64,000 nucleotides of DNA from JAEUHQ01 sp964538915. Lineage in GTDB: Bacteria; Planctomycetota; UBA1135; UBA2386. Each line of letters starts with the position of its first letter. The stretch's first letter is position 1. The notes below the pieces were generated by a model that saw only the letters and a list, made by a program, of their open reading frames with translations, made no database searches and was not told the DNA's origin. Location: NCBI GenBank assembly GCA_964538915.1, contig CAZIFB010000017.1:20567-84566 (forward strand), written 5' to 3'. Positions 1 through 9,125 of the stretch are shown one piece after another. The position numbers were made by a program, and so were the translations under genes.

Positions 1-2
1 AG

Positions 3-248
3 CAGACGGAACGACGCATCGCAGCCACCGGTTGCCGCCCGACGCTGCGGCAGAAGAACGGAACGACCGTCGTCACCGACAACGGCAACTGGGTGCTCGA
101 CTGCAAGTACGACGGCATTCCCGACCCCGGCGCGCTCGCGCGGACGCTCGACTGCACCGTCGGCGTCGTCGACCACGGCCTGTTCGTCGGCATGGCCGGC
201 CGCGTGATCGTCGGCGACGGGCGCGGCGCCGTGCGCGTGATCACCTGA
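3..248 (+). CDS. rpiA: Ribose-5-phosphate isomerase A, C-terminal end (partial)
   Basis: Only the last 81 codons are present; the 5' part lies left of the window and the stop is the TGA at 246-248. The visible protein contains TVVTDNGNWVLDCKYDGI followed by GVVDHGLFVGMAGRVIVG, which is the conserved C-terminal half of RpiA (D-ribose 5-phosphate to D-ribulose 5-phosphate, non-oxidative pentose phosphate pathway, cytosol). The catalytic Asp/Glu/Lys region is upstream and cannot be seen. The next gene is convergent, 40 bp away. Identity is secure from the TDNGN and GLFVG motifs. Confidence 0.9.
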   Translation, partial: QTERRIAATGCRPTLRQKNGTTVVTDNGNWVLDCKYDGIPDPGALARTLDCTVGVVDHGLFVGMAGRVIVGDGRGAVRVIT

Positions 249-288
249 ACGGCGCACCGAGACACGCGGCGAGCGCGGGACGACCTCC

Positions 289-882
289 TCAGTAACGCTT
301 GGCGCGGCTCTCGATGCGCCACTCGGGCACCTGCGCCAGTTCCTCGTCGGTCAGTTCGTACTGCTCGCACACGAGACTCAGCCGTTTCCCGCTCGTCTCG
401 ATCCGCTCGACGGCGTGCTCGAGATCGCCTTCGAACTCGACGAGCGCGCCTTCGCGCGGCGTGACGCGAGCGAGCAGTCTCTTGCCGCGACGCAGCACGA
501 GCTCACCGCCGCGCAGGTCCTTCGGCACGTCGACGTACAGCACACTGACAGCGCGCGGCGGATCGACGTCGAGCAGATACGCGTGCAGGCTGCGATCCAC
601 GTGCGGCGCCACGACCGAACCGGACGCCATCTGCAGCGGGTTCAGGTAGAAGGCATTGCAGTCGGCGCGCAGCGCGCGATCGAGGAACGGCGCCGTCCAC
701 GGGAACTCGGCGACCGTGCGCGCCAGCTGCGCGCGGTGGAAGACGACCGAGAAGCCCTCAGTGCCGACGAAGTCGCGGTTCAGGTTGTTGGTCGTGAACC
801 ACGGGGACTTGCGGATCTTCTCGCGCAGGAGGGCGAGGTACTCCGCGTCGAAGGCGTCGCTCCGCAGCGTGTGACCGGCCAC
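289..882 (-). CDS. 2OG-Fe(II) oxygenase family protein
   Basis: A 197-residue cytosolic protein with a GTG start at 882, only 3 bp after the stop of the preceding minus-strand gene. It has the double-stranded beta-helix signature of Fe(II)/2-oxoglutarate dioxygenases: iron ligands H94 and D96 in APHVDRSLHAY, a distal histidine H156 in DLEHAVERI, and the basic GKRLSLV strand about ten residues later that would bind 2-oxoglutarate (R167). LYVDVPKDLRGGELVL matches the prolyl 4-hydroxylase-like subfamily. The substrate cannot be read from the sequence; protein hydroxylation is possible. No signal peptide is visible. Confidence 0.8.
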   Translation of the reverse strand: MAGHTLRSDAFDAEYLALLREKIRKSPWFTTNNLNRDFVGTEGFSVVFHRAQLARTVAEFPWTAPFLDRALRADCNAFYLNPLQMASGSVVAPHVDRSLHAYLLDVDPPRAVSVLYVDVPKDLRGGELVLRRGKRLLARVTPREGALVEFEGDLEHAVERIETSGKRLSLVCEQYELTDEELAQVPEWRIESRAKRY

Positions 883-885
883 CGT

Positions 886-1566
886 TCAGCGCGCCATCTT
901 CGGCAGTTCGGCCAGGCGATCGGTCGCCATCCACTCGTCGAGCCGCACGGCCCCGAGGCGCGCCTCGCGCTCACCGAGCAAGGACTTGGCCCCGGCCTGG
1001 TCGCGGGCGTCGAGCAGCACGAACGCACGGTCGCCGTCGAGCGTCGAGAACCAGAGCACGGCCGGATCACCCGCCAGCTCCTCCGCGGCAGCATCACCGT
1101 TCTCGGCGGTGAGCAGCACGTAGCCGCGCATGCCTTCCCCCATCGGCCGCGGCTTGCCCGCCTTCGTCGCTGCCTCGTCGGCGGCGAGTTCGGCGGCCGC
1201 GCATTCTCGCAGCGGCGCCGCCGTCGAGATCGCGTGGTACTCGAGAGCGAAGACGCCGGCGACGAAGCCAGGGTCCGACTCGGCGAGCGAGCGAGCCACC
1301 TCGCGGTCGGCCGTGTCCAGCACGAAGATCCCGCGCAGCGCCGCATCGCTCTTCTGCCGTCCGAACGGCCCGGCCACGAGCAGCCGCTTCTCGCGGAAGA
1401 GGCGCTGGATGTTGCCGAGGTGACCGCCCATCACCTTCTGCAGATCGGCCCCCTGCACTTCACCGCGCCGCGGGCCGGTCTTGAGCAGGACGAGCGTGCA
1501 GTCGAGTTGCTGGGCACACGCGGCGAAGAGAACACCGACGAGGATCGCGAACGAGGAACGGCGCAT
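886..1566 (-). CDS. Exported YciI-like domain protein (probable lipoprotein)
   Basis: A 226-residue protein beginning with a basic, hydrophobic N-terminus and a lipobox-like FAAC near residue 17, so it is probably exported and lipid-anchored. Residues about 24-115 resemble the YciI/DGPF fold: GGHLGNIQRLFREKRLLVAG is followed by a beta strand and EVARSLAESDPGFVAGVF. The second half (about 145-226, from MRGYVLLT) looks like a degenerate second ferredoxin-like domain. YciI proteins are small cytosolic enzymes or binding proteins of mostly unknown function, so secretion and duplication are unusual. It is probably co-transcribed with the downstream oxygenase gene. Confidence 0.65.
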   Translation of the reverse strand: MRRSSFAILVGVLFAACAQQLDCTLVLLKTGPRRGEVQGADLQKVMGGHLGNIQRLFREKRLLVAGPFGRQKSDAALRGIFVLDTADREVARSLAESDPGFVAGVFALEYHAISTAAPLRECAAAELAADEAATKAGKPRPMGEGMRGYVLLTAENGDAAAEELAGDPAVLWFSTLDGDRAFVLLDARDQAGAKSLLGEREARLGAVRLDEWMATDRLAELPKMAR

Positions 1567-1653
1567 CGGGACGTGGGACCTCCGGGGTCACGGAGCGTAG
1601 CGGACCGCGCCGCGGCGTTCCCCGACCATCCGCACACACGGCATGATGTCCCG

Positions 1654-1986
1654 ATGACCGAACGGGTCCTGCACTCCCTCGCCGAGTTCGAAGCCGCGAT
1701 CGCGGCACCGCGCATCCTGCTCTTCAAGCACAGCCCCGTGTGCCCCGTGAGCGCCGCCGCCCGCGAGGAATACGAGGCGTTCTGCCGCGACCTGCCCGAC
1801 GTTCCCACGATGTTCGTCGACGTCATCGCCGATCGGCCCACCGCCCGCGGCATCGCCGAGCGATGCGGGGTCCGGCACGAATCGCCGCAGGCGATCCTCT
1901 TCGAGAACGGCCGCGCCGTCTGGCATGCGTCCCACGACGCGATCACGTCCGAGTCGCTCCGGGCAGCCTGGGCGCCCCGCTGCTGA
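1654..1986 (+). CDS. ytxJ: YtxJ-like thioredoxin-fold (bacilliredoxin-type) protein
   Basis: A 110-residue cytosolic protein with a thioredoxin-like fold. It has the YtxJ layout: an N-terminal helix (LHSLAEFEAAI), a strand ending in LLFKHSPVCPVS with a single redox Cys in a CPVS context, the conserved PTMFVDVIADRP strand, then ESPQAILFENG and a C-terminal ITSESL helix. YtxJ family members are monothiol proteins linked to bacillithiol chemistry; that role is an inference here because no bacillithiol genes are in the window. The ATG at 1654 is chosen because translated sequence upstream of it shows no similarity to the family. Confidence 0.8.
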   Translation: MTERVLHSLAEFEAAIAAPRILLFKHSPVCPVSAAAREEYEAFCRDLPDVPTMFVDVIADRPTARGIAERCGVRHESPQAILFENGRAVWHASHDAITSESLRAAWAPRC

Positions 1987-2004
1987 CTCCGCGCACCGAA
2001 CCGC

Positions 2005-2010
2005 TACCGT
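2005..2010 (+). promoter_or_regulatory. Putative -10 element of pepN (TACCGT)
   Basis: GCTACCGT ends 10 bases before the pepN ATG at 2020. The same GCTACnnT-like element is seen 7-11 bases upstream of several other starts in the window. If it is a -10 hexamer, transcription would begin at or next to the start codon. No convincing -35 was identified. Confidence 0.35.
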
Positions 2011-2019
2011 GCGCGGCGG

Positions 2020-4605
2020 ATGATCGCCGCCGCCGTTCTCGCCGTTCTCGCCGCCGTGCCGCAGGACCCGACCGCCGGGATCGACCGCGAACTCGCGCGC
2101 GCGCGCAAGGCGCTCGTGAGCGACGTGGAATACGACCTTCGCTTCCAGATCACGGCAGGCGGCGATTCCGTCGAGGGAAGTGCGTGGATCCGCTTCCGGC
2201 TGCCCGCCGACGCCGATCCGAGCGCACCGCTCGTGCTCGACTTCGCCGGATCGTCGTTGAGCGACGTCCGCGTGAACACGAAGGACGCAACGCTGCGCGC
2301 GGTGCACGACCACGTACTCGTCCCGCCCGACCTGCTCGTGCGCGACCGCAACGAGATCACGGCGACGTTCCGTGCGCCGGTCGCCGCCTCCGGCACGCCG
2401 CTCACCGTCTATCGCGATCCCGCCGACGGCCGCGAGTACCTCTACACGCTCGTCGTGCCCGCGGACGCGCACCGCCTCTACCCGTGCTTCGATCAGCCGG
2501 ACCTGCGAGCCCGTTTCCGCGTCGAACTCGACCTGCCGCCCGGCTGGACGGGCATCGCGAACACCGTCCGCGTGGAGCCTGACAGGACGACGCGCCCCGG
2601 CCGCGGCGACGTGTGGTGTTTCCGGCCGACGAAGCCGCTGCCGACGTACCTGATGGCGTTCGCCTGCGGGCCGTTCCACGCGATCGACGCGCCGCCCCCC
2701 GAGGCTCCGGGCGTGGATCCCGCGATGCCGATGCGGATCTTCCTGCGCGCCTCGCAACTGCGCTGGCTCGACCGCGAAGCACTGGTCGGCCTGCACACGC
2801 GGGGGCTGCGCTGGCTCGCGACGAGCTTCGCGGTGCCCTACCCGTTCGACAAGCTCGACCTCGTGCTGCTGCCGGGCTTCCCGTACGGCGGCATGGAGCA
2901 CGCGGGCGCGATCTTCTACCGCGAGACCGCGCTCCTCTTCGACCACGCCCCGACCGCAGCGGAGCTCGTGCGCCGCAGCACGCTCGTCTACCACGAACTG
3001 AGCCATCAGTGGTTCGGCAACCTCGTCACGATGAAGTGGTTCGACGACCTCTGGCTCAAGGAGGGCTTCGCGACCTTCATCGCCTACCAGGCCCTCGAAG
3101 CGCTCGAACCGGAACGAAAGGCCTGGCTCCGCTTCCTGCAACGCACGAAGCCGCGCGCGTACGAGGTCGACGCGACGCCCGGCACGACCCCTGTGTTCCA
3201 GGAGCTGCAGAACCTCGCGGACGCGAAGTCCGCGTACGGCCCGATCGTCTACAACAAGGCGCCCGCCGTCCTGCGCGAACTGCACGAGCGCCTCGGCGCC
3301 GACGCGTCCCGCGCCGGGCTGAAGAGGTTCCTCGAGGAGCACGCGTTCGACAATGCCGACTGGCGCGACCTCGCGCGCGCCCTCGAAGGCACTGCGCGGC
3401 GCGACCTCGGCCGCTGGTCGGAACGCTGGCTGCTCGCGCCGTCGATGCCCCAGGTGCGGGTCGACTGGGCCGTCGACGGCAACGGCATCGTGGAGCGCGC
3501 CGAGCTGACCCAGCGCGCGATCGGCGGCGACGGAACGTGGCCGCTCGACCTGGAACTGCTGGTGTTCGACCTCGCCGGCGGGCGGCGCACGATCACCGTA
3601 CGCAGCGACGCGGCGACGACGTCGCTCGACGACCTCGTCGGTCGCGCTCCGCCGCGCGCGATCCTCGCCAATCCGCACGACGTCGCGTACGGGCAGTTCG
3701 TACCGGATCCACGGAGCCGCGCCTTCCTCGTGCAGACCCTGCCCGGCGAGCCGGACCCGCTGGTCCGCGCCGTCGGCACCGAGGCGCTCGTACAAGCCGC
3801 ACGCGAAGCCGAACTCGACCCGGCGATCCTCGCGAACACGCTGATCGAACTGCTCGCGAACGAACGCGACCCCGACTCGCACGAGTGGCTGCTCGACAAG
3901 CTCGGCGAGTGCCTCGCGCGCTGGCTGCCGGAGGACCGCGCCGTGCCGTTGCTCGAGCGCGCGACCGGGCTGCTGCTCACCCAGCTGGGCCGCGAAACCG
4001 ATCCGGCGCGACAGACTCCGATCTTCCGGTTCCTCGCGCGCTACGGGCGTTCGCCGCTGGTGTTCGACCTCTGCCGTGCGATGGCCCGTTCTGCCGCCGT
4101 CGGGAAGCAGGACGCCTTCCTCGCTGCGGCCGCGCTGCTGGCAGCGAACGAAGCGGGCGACATCGTCGAGGAAGTGCAACGGCGCTTCCCGAAGGAGGAC
4201 ATCGGCAAGGAGCTGTTCCTGGCGCGCGCGACGGTCCCGACCGCCGAGAACAAGGCGGACTACTTCCGCCAATACCTGCAGCCCGACTCGCCGCCGGAGC
4301 AGTGGACCCAGGACAGTCTGTCGTGGTTCCACTGGCGCGGCCAGGATGCGTTGACGCTGCCCTTCCTTCGCCCGGCGCTCGACCAGGTCGCCTGGGTCAA
4401 GAAGAACCGCCGCATCTTCTTCATGCCTGCGTGGCTCGACGCCTTCGTGAACGGACACAGCTCACCGGCGGCGCTCGCGGTCGTCGACGACTTCCTCGCC
4501 ACTGCGACACTCGACGCCGACGTGCGGAAGAAGCTGCTGCAGTCGCGCGACGGTCTCGCGCGCGCGGTGCGCATCCGCGCGGCGTTCGCCCCGCAGAGAC
4601 GCTGA
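2020..4605 (+). CDS. pepN: M1 family metalloaminopeptidase (aminopeptidase N-like)
   Basis: An 861-residue zinc aminopeptidase that removes N-terminal residues from peptides. The zinc site is HELSH at residues 325-329, with the third ligand E348 in LKEGFATF, the spacing expected for the M1 family. The exopeptidase motif is GGMEHAG near residue 289, a variant of GAMEN. An N-terminal beta domain (about 35-215, with YPCFDQPDLRARF) precedes the catalytic domain, and the C-terminal half is helical. A short hydrophobic N-terminus (MIAAAVLAVLAAVPQ) suggests export to the periplasm. The M17 aminopeptidase gene follows 15 bp downstream, so the pair probably acts in peptide turnover. Confidence 0.92.
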   Translation: MIAAAVLAVLAAVPQDPTAGIDRELARARKALVSDVEYDLRFQITAGGDSVEGSAWIRFRLPADADPSAPLVLDFAGSSLSDVRVNTKDATLRAVHDHVLVPPDLLVRDRNEITATFRAPVAASGTPLTVYRDPADGREYLYTLVVPADAHRLYPCFDQPDLRARFRVELDLPPGWTGIANTVRVEPDRTTRPGRGDVWCFRPTKPLPTYLMAFACGPFHAIDAPPPEAPGVDPAMPMRIFLRASQLRWLDREALVGLHTRGLRWLATSFAVPYPFDKLDLVLLPGFPYGGMEHAGAIFYRETALLFDHAPTAAELVRRSTLVYHELSHQWFGNLVTMKWFDDLWLKEGFATFIAYQALEALEPERKAWLRFLQRTKPRAYEVDATPGTTPVFQELQNLADAKSAYGPIVYNKAPAVLRELHERLGADASRAGLKRFLEEHAFDNADWRDLARALEGTARRDLGRWSERWLLAPSMPQVRVDWAVDGNGIVERAELTQRAIGGDGTWPLDLELLVFDLAGGRRTITVRSDAATTSLDDLVGRAPPRAILANPHDVAYGQFVPDPRSRAFLVQTLPGEPDPLVRAVGTEALVQAAREAELDPAILANTLIELLANERDPDSHEWLLDKLGECLARWLPEDRAVPLLERATGLLLTQLGRETDPARQTPIFRFLARYGRSPLVFDLCRAMARSAAVGKQDAFLAAAALLAANEAGDIVEEVQRRFPKEDIGKELFLARATVPTAENKADYFRQYLQPDSPPEQWTQDSLSWFHWRGQDALTLPFLRPALDQVAWVKKNRRIFFMPAWLDAFVNGHSSPAALAVVDDFLATATLDADVRKKLLQSRDGLARAVRIRAAFAPQRR

Positions 4606-4620
4606 CCGTAGCATCCGCGG

Positions 4621-6090
<1,470 letters not shown>

Positions 6091-6189
6091 GAGAGAGGGC
6101 GGCTTTCCCGCGCCGGACGACCGCTACCTCGCGCAGTGCGTTTCGGCGGACCACCTGCTGCCGGCCGGCGAACGGCGCTGCCGCGGGCG

Positions 6190-6223
6190 CGGTTCACCGC
6201 GAACGGCAGCCGGCTGCGAACCG
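6190..6223. terminator. Inverted-repeat hairpin between convergent genes
   Basis: Between convergent pepA and the minus-strand gene ending at 6234. CGGTTC (6190-6195) pairs with GAACCG (6218-6223), enclosing the perfect 12-bp palindrome GCAGCCGGCTGC (6206-6217). No T-tract is present, so a terminator role is only suggested by position. Confidence 0.3.
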
Positions 6224-6233
6224 GGAGGGCAGA

Positions 6234-9125
6234 TCAGGGCAACTGCACACGAACGGTCGCGACCCCCGGCCCGACGACGACCGGCTTCGGCGCACCTTCG
6301 CCGCCGAAGAGCCCGACCGTGTACGTGCCCGCGGCGCGGTTCGGAAACCACGCGCGGCCGGCGTCGTCGAGGTCCGAGGTCGCGACGAGCTGGCCGCCCT
6401 GACGCAGTTCCACCCCCGCGTTGCCCATCGCGAGATCGCGCGCGACCGCGACCTCGATCACGGCGCCGCGCTCGAGCACGACGTCGAGCGGTTCGTCGGC
6501 CAGCACGTCCTGGGGCAGCACGAGATCGACGCTGCGCGGCGCATAGCCCGGGGCTCGCACGACGAGACGCGACGAACGACTCGACACGCCCCCCAGGCGG
6601 AACATGCCGTCGGCCGCCGAGCGCACGCGCGGCTCGTAGAGATCCGCGTCGGCCTCCTCACCGAGCCACACGAGCGCGTTGGCCACGGCCGATCCGTCCG
6701 GACCGAGCACTCGACCCGTCAGCCGAGCTCCCGGCTCGAGCAGTACGTCGCCGAAGTTGTGCGGCGCACCCGCGACGAACTCCCGGTCGTCGACGAACGG
6801 CGCGAAGCCTTCGCACCAGATCTCGACGTGCACACGACCGACCGGACACGCCGTCCACGAGAGTTCGCCGTTCGGCAGCTCGAACCACGTCGAGCGCGGC
6901 GACGCGTCGCCCGCGTCGTCGAGCCGGGCGAAGCGGACCAACGCCGACGACATGCGTTTCCGACTCGGCAGTCCGGAGACGATCGCCGACACCGAGGTGA
7001 CCGGCGGTGTGTCGAGGCGGATGGCGACGCTCTCTTCGCTCGCGCCGAGCGACACGACCTTCGGCCGGGTGCGGTCCCCGAGCGACACCTGCAGGTCGAT
7101 CGCTCGCGCCGGGAGTTCGAGCAGGAAGTCGCCGCCAGTGTCGGTCATCGTCGTCTGTCCCACGGCACCGCGGACCGTGACGAGGGCCCCGGGCACCGGC
7201 TGGCCGTCGGTGCCACTCACGGCGCCGCGGACGACGCGCCCGCTGTCGATCTCGAACACGGCCTCGGGGGGCGCCCCGTCCGCACGCGCGACGACCCGCT
7301 GCTCGGCGCTGCCCGTCGGCATCGACGGCAAGCGCGCCCGCACGCCGTACTCACCGGGCATCAGGTCCTCGAACACGAACGTCCCGTCGCGACGCGTCAT
7401 CGTGACGGCCTGCGAATCCGTGCCGACGGCCGTGACCGACGCGCCGGCGAGGCCGCGGCGATTGCGGTGCACGCGGCCTTGGATGCGACAACCCGGTCGC
7501 AGCGTCGTGTCGTCGAGCACGAGCGGCGCGCCGCCCCCTGCAACCGTGAGCGACAGCCAGCGGGTGCCGCGGCCGGCGAGTTCGAGGCGGATACTGAGCA
7601 GTCCGGGCTTCTGCCCGCGGATCTCGAAGCGACCGTCGGCGCCGGACACCGCGAGCTGTTCGTCGCGATCTCCGCCGAACAGCTGGACGACGCGGCTGAA
7701 CACGCCGATGTCCAGGTTGGTGATCGCGGTGCCGATGGAGCGTGCGCTCTCGGCGAGCACCTTGGTCTGTGACACGGAAGCGCCGGAGAGCGGTCGTCCC
7801 GCTTCGTCGACGATGCGGCCGCGAACGACGGTCGGCGGGACGGTCCCGAGTTCGAGTTCGGTCTCGTCGCCGGAGTCGATGCGCACCGAGGCATCGCGCG
7901 CGCCGGTCCGCTCGAACGCGAACGCGCCGCTCGCGACGGTGATCGTGCCCGCACCGGGCGACAGCGGCGACGCGAAGCGGAAGCTCCCGTCGGCCGCAAC
8001 GGTCGTGTAGTCGACCTGGCCGGCCGAGTCGCGGATCTCGAGCACTTCGCCGGTCCAGGCCGGACGAGCGCCGTCGTCGGCGAGCACGAGGAAACCGGAG
8101 ACCGAGGAACGACCCGACATCTCGAACGCGATGTCGCCGGTGCTCGGACCGACGGTCACGTTGCGCGTGACGGCGCCATACTCCGGGTGCCGCACGAGCA
8201 CACGCAGGTTGCCGCGCGCCAGTCCGTCGAGCACGAACGTGCCGTCGGGACCGGTGCGCGCCGTCGCGGGATCGGCGAGGCCGGGGCGCCCGTTCACCGG
8301 CAGTGCCTCGACCAGTGCGTCCGCGATCGGCGCCTGCGAAGTTGCGCCGATCACGCGACCACGGACGGAGCCCACGGCGCTCCGCTCGAAGACCAGGTTG
8401 CGTCGCTGCACGTCGCCGATCACGTGCACCGGCACGGCGACCGGCTGCCAGCTGTCGTGACGCGCGACGATGCGAACGGGACCCGCAGGCAGGTTCGTGA
8501 AACGGTACGCGCCGTTGGGCCCGGTCGTCACCGCGGCCACACGACGCTGGTCGCTGAGCACCGACTCGAGCACGACCCGCGCATTCGCGACACCGCCGCC
8601 GGACGCGTTCTGCACCTCGCCGAAGAGTTCGAAGCCCTGCTGCAACTGCAGCCGCATCGGCATCGCCTGCGCGGGGACCTGCTCGATGCCCCCCGCCAGC
8701 GTCGCGTGCCCGAACACGACGAGCAGTCCTTGCCTCCGCGCGACGCGGATCGCGAAGCGACCGTCGGCGCCGGTGATCGCGACCGCTTGCTCGATGCGTT
8801 CGCTCCGCCATTCGGGCCAGGCGGTGAGCATTCGGTGCACGGCGACGGTGGCGCCGGCCGCCGGACGTCCGTCCGGTCCCGCGACGAAACCCTCGACCGT
8901 CTCGCCAGCTGCGACGGTCACTCCGGACTGCACTGCCGGCGCCCCGTCGTCGAGCGAACGGATCGGCAGAGCGGGATTCGACACCGCCTCCCTGGGCGGG
9001 CGCCAGGACGCCTGCCGCGACAATGTCCACCACGCAGTACCGAGCGCCACGAGCACGGCGACGCCGACGACCCACGACCACCCGCGGCTGAGCCGGCGAC
9101 GAGCGGGGTTCCAGCTGCTGGTCAT
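6234..9125 (-). CDS. Membrane-anchored protein with multiple carboxypeptidase-regulatory-like (Ig-fold) domains
   Basis: A 963-residue protein with a short basic cytoplasmic tail, one transmembrane helix (about residues 18-36, WVVGVAVLVALGTAWW) and a long extracytoplasmic region. That region is a tandem array of about nine CarboxypepD_reg/SpaA-like beta-sandwich units with recurring patterns such as GADGRFAIR, GPNGAYRF, GPDGTFVLDG and DGTFVFEDL. Such domains usually act as structural or adhesive stalks rather than enzymes. It is the third gene of a sigma factor - kinase operon and overlaps the kinase gene by 4 bp (ATGA). The context suggests a surface or periplasmic partner of the kinase, but no ligand can be named. 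Confidence 0.8.
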   Translation of the reverse strand: MTSSWNPARRRLSRGWSWVVGVAVLVALGTAWWTLSRQASWRPPREAVSNPALPIRSLDDGAPAVQSGVTVAAGETVEGFVAGPDGRPAAGATVAVHRMLTAWPEWRSERIEQAVAITGADGRFAIRVARRQGLLVVFGHATLAGGIEQVPAQAMPMRLQLQQGFELFGEVQNASGGGVANARVVLESVLSDQRRVAAVTTGPNGAYRFTNLPAGPVRIVARHDSWQPVAVPVHVIGDVQRRNLVFERSAVGSVRGRVIGATSQAPIADALVEALPVNGRPGLADPATARTGPDGTFVLDGLARGNLRVLVRHPEYGAVTRNVTVGPSTGDIAFEMSGRSSVSGFLVLADDGARPAWTGEVLEIRDSAGQVDYTTVAADGSFRFASPLSPGAGTITVASGAFAFERTGARDASVRIDSGDETELELGTVPPTVVRGRIVDEAGRPLSGASVSQTKVLAESARSIGTAITNLDIGVFSRVVQLFGGDRDEQLAVSGADGRFEIRGQKPGLLSIRLELAGRGTRWLSLTVAGGGAPLVLDDTTLRPGCRIQGRVHRNRRGLAGASVTAVGTDSQAVTMTRRDGTFVFEDLMPGEYGVRARLPSMPTGSAEQRVVARADGAPPEAVFEIDSGRVVRGAVSGTDGQPVPGALVTVRGAVGQTTMTDTGGDFLLELPARAIDLQVSLGDRTRPKVVSLGASEESVAIRLDTPPVTSVSAIVSGLPSRKRMSSALVRFARLDDAGDASPRSTWFELPNGELSWTACPVGRVHVEIWCEGFAPFVDDREFVAGAPHNFGDVLLEPGARLTGRVLGPDGSAVANALVWLGEEADADLYEPRVRSAADGMFRLGGVSSRSSRLVVRAPGYAPRSVDLVLPQDVLADEPLDVVLERGAVIEVAVARDLAMGNAGVELRQGGQLVATSDLDDAGRAWFPNRAAGTYTVGLFGGEGAPKPVVVGPGVATVRVQLP

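Noticed and set aside
1588..4458. A 956-codon minus-strand frame opposite the M1 aminopeptidase.
   Set aside because: The composition is that of an antisense shadow; the opposite strand encodes a complete aminopeptidase with all catalytic residues.
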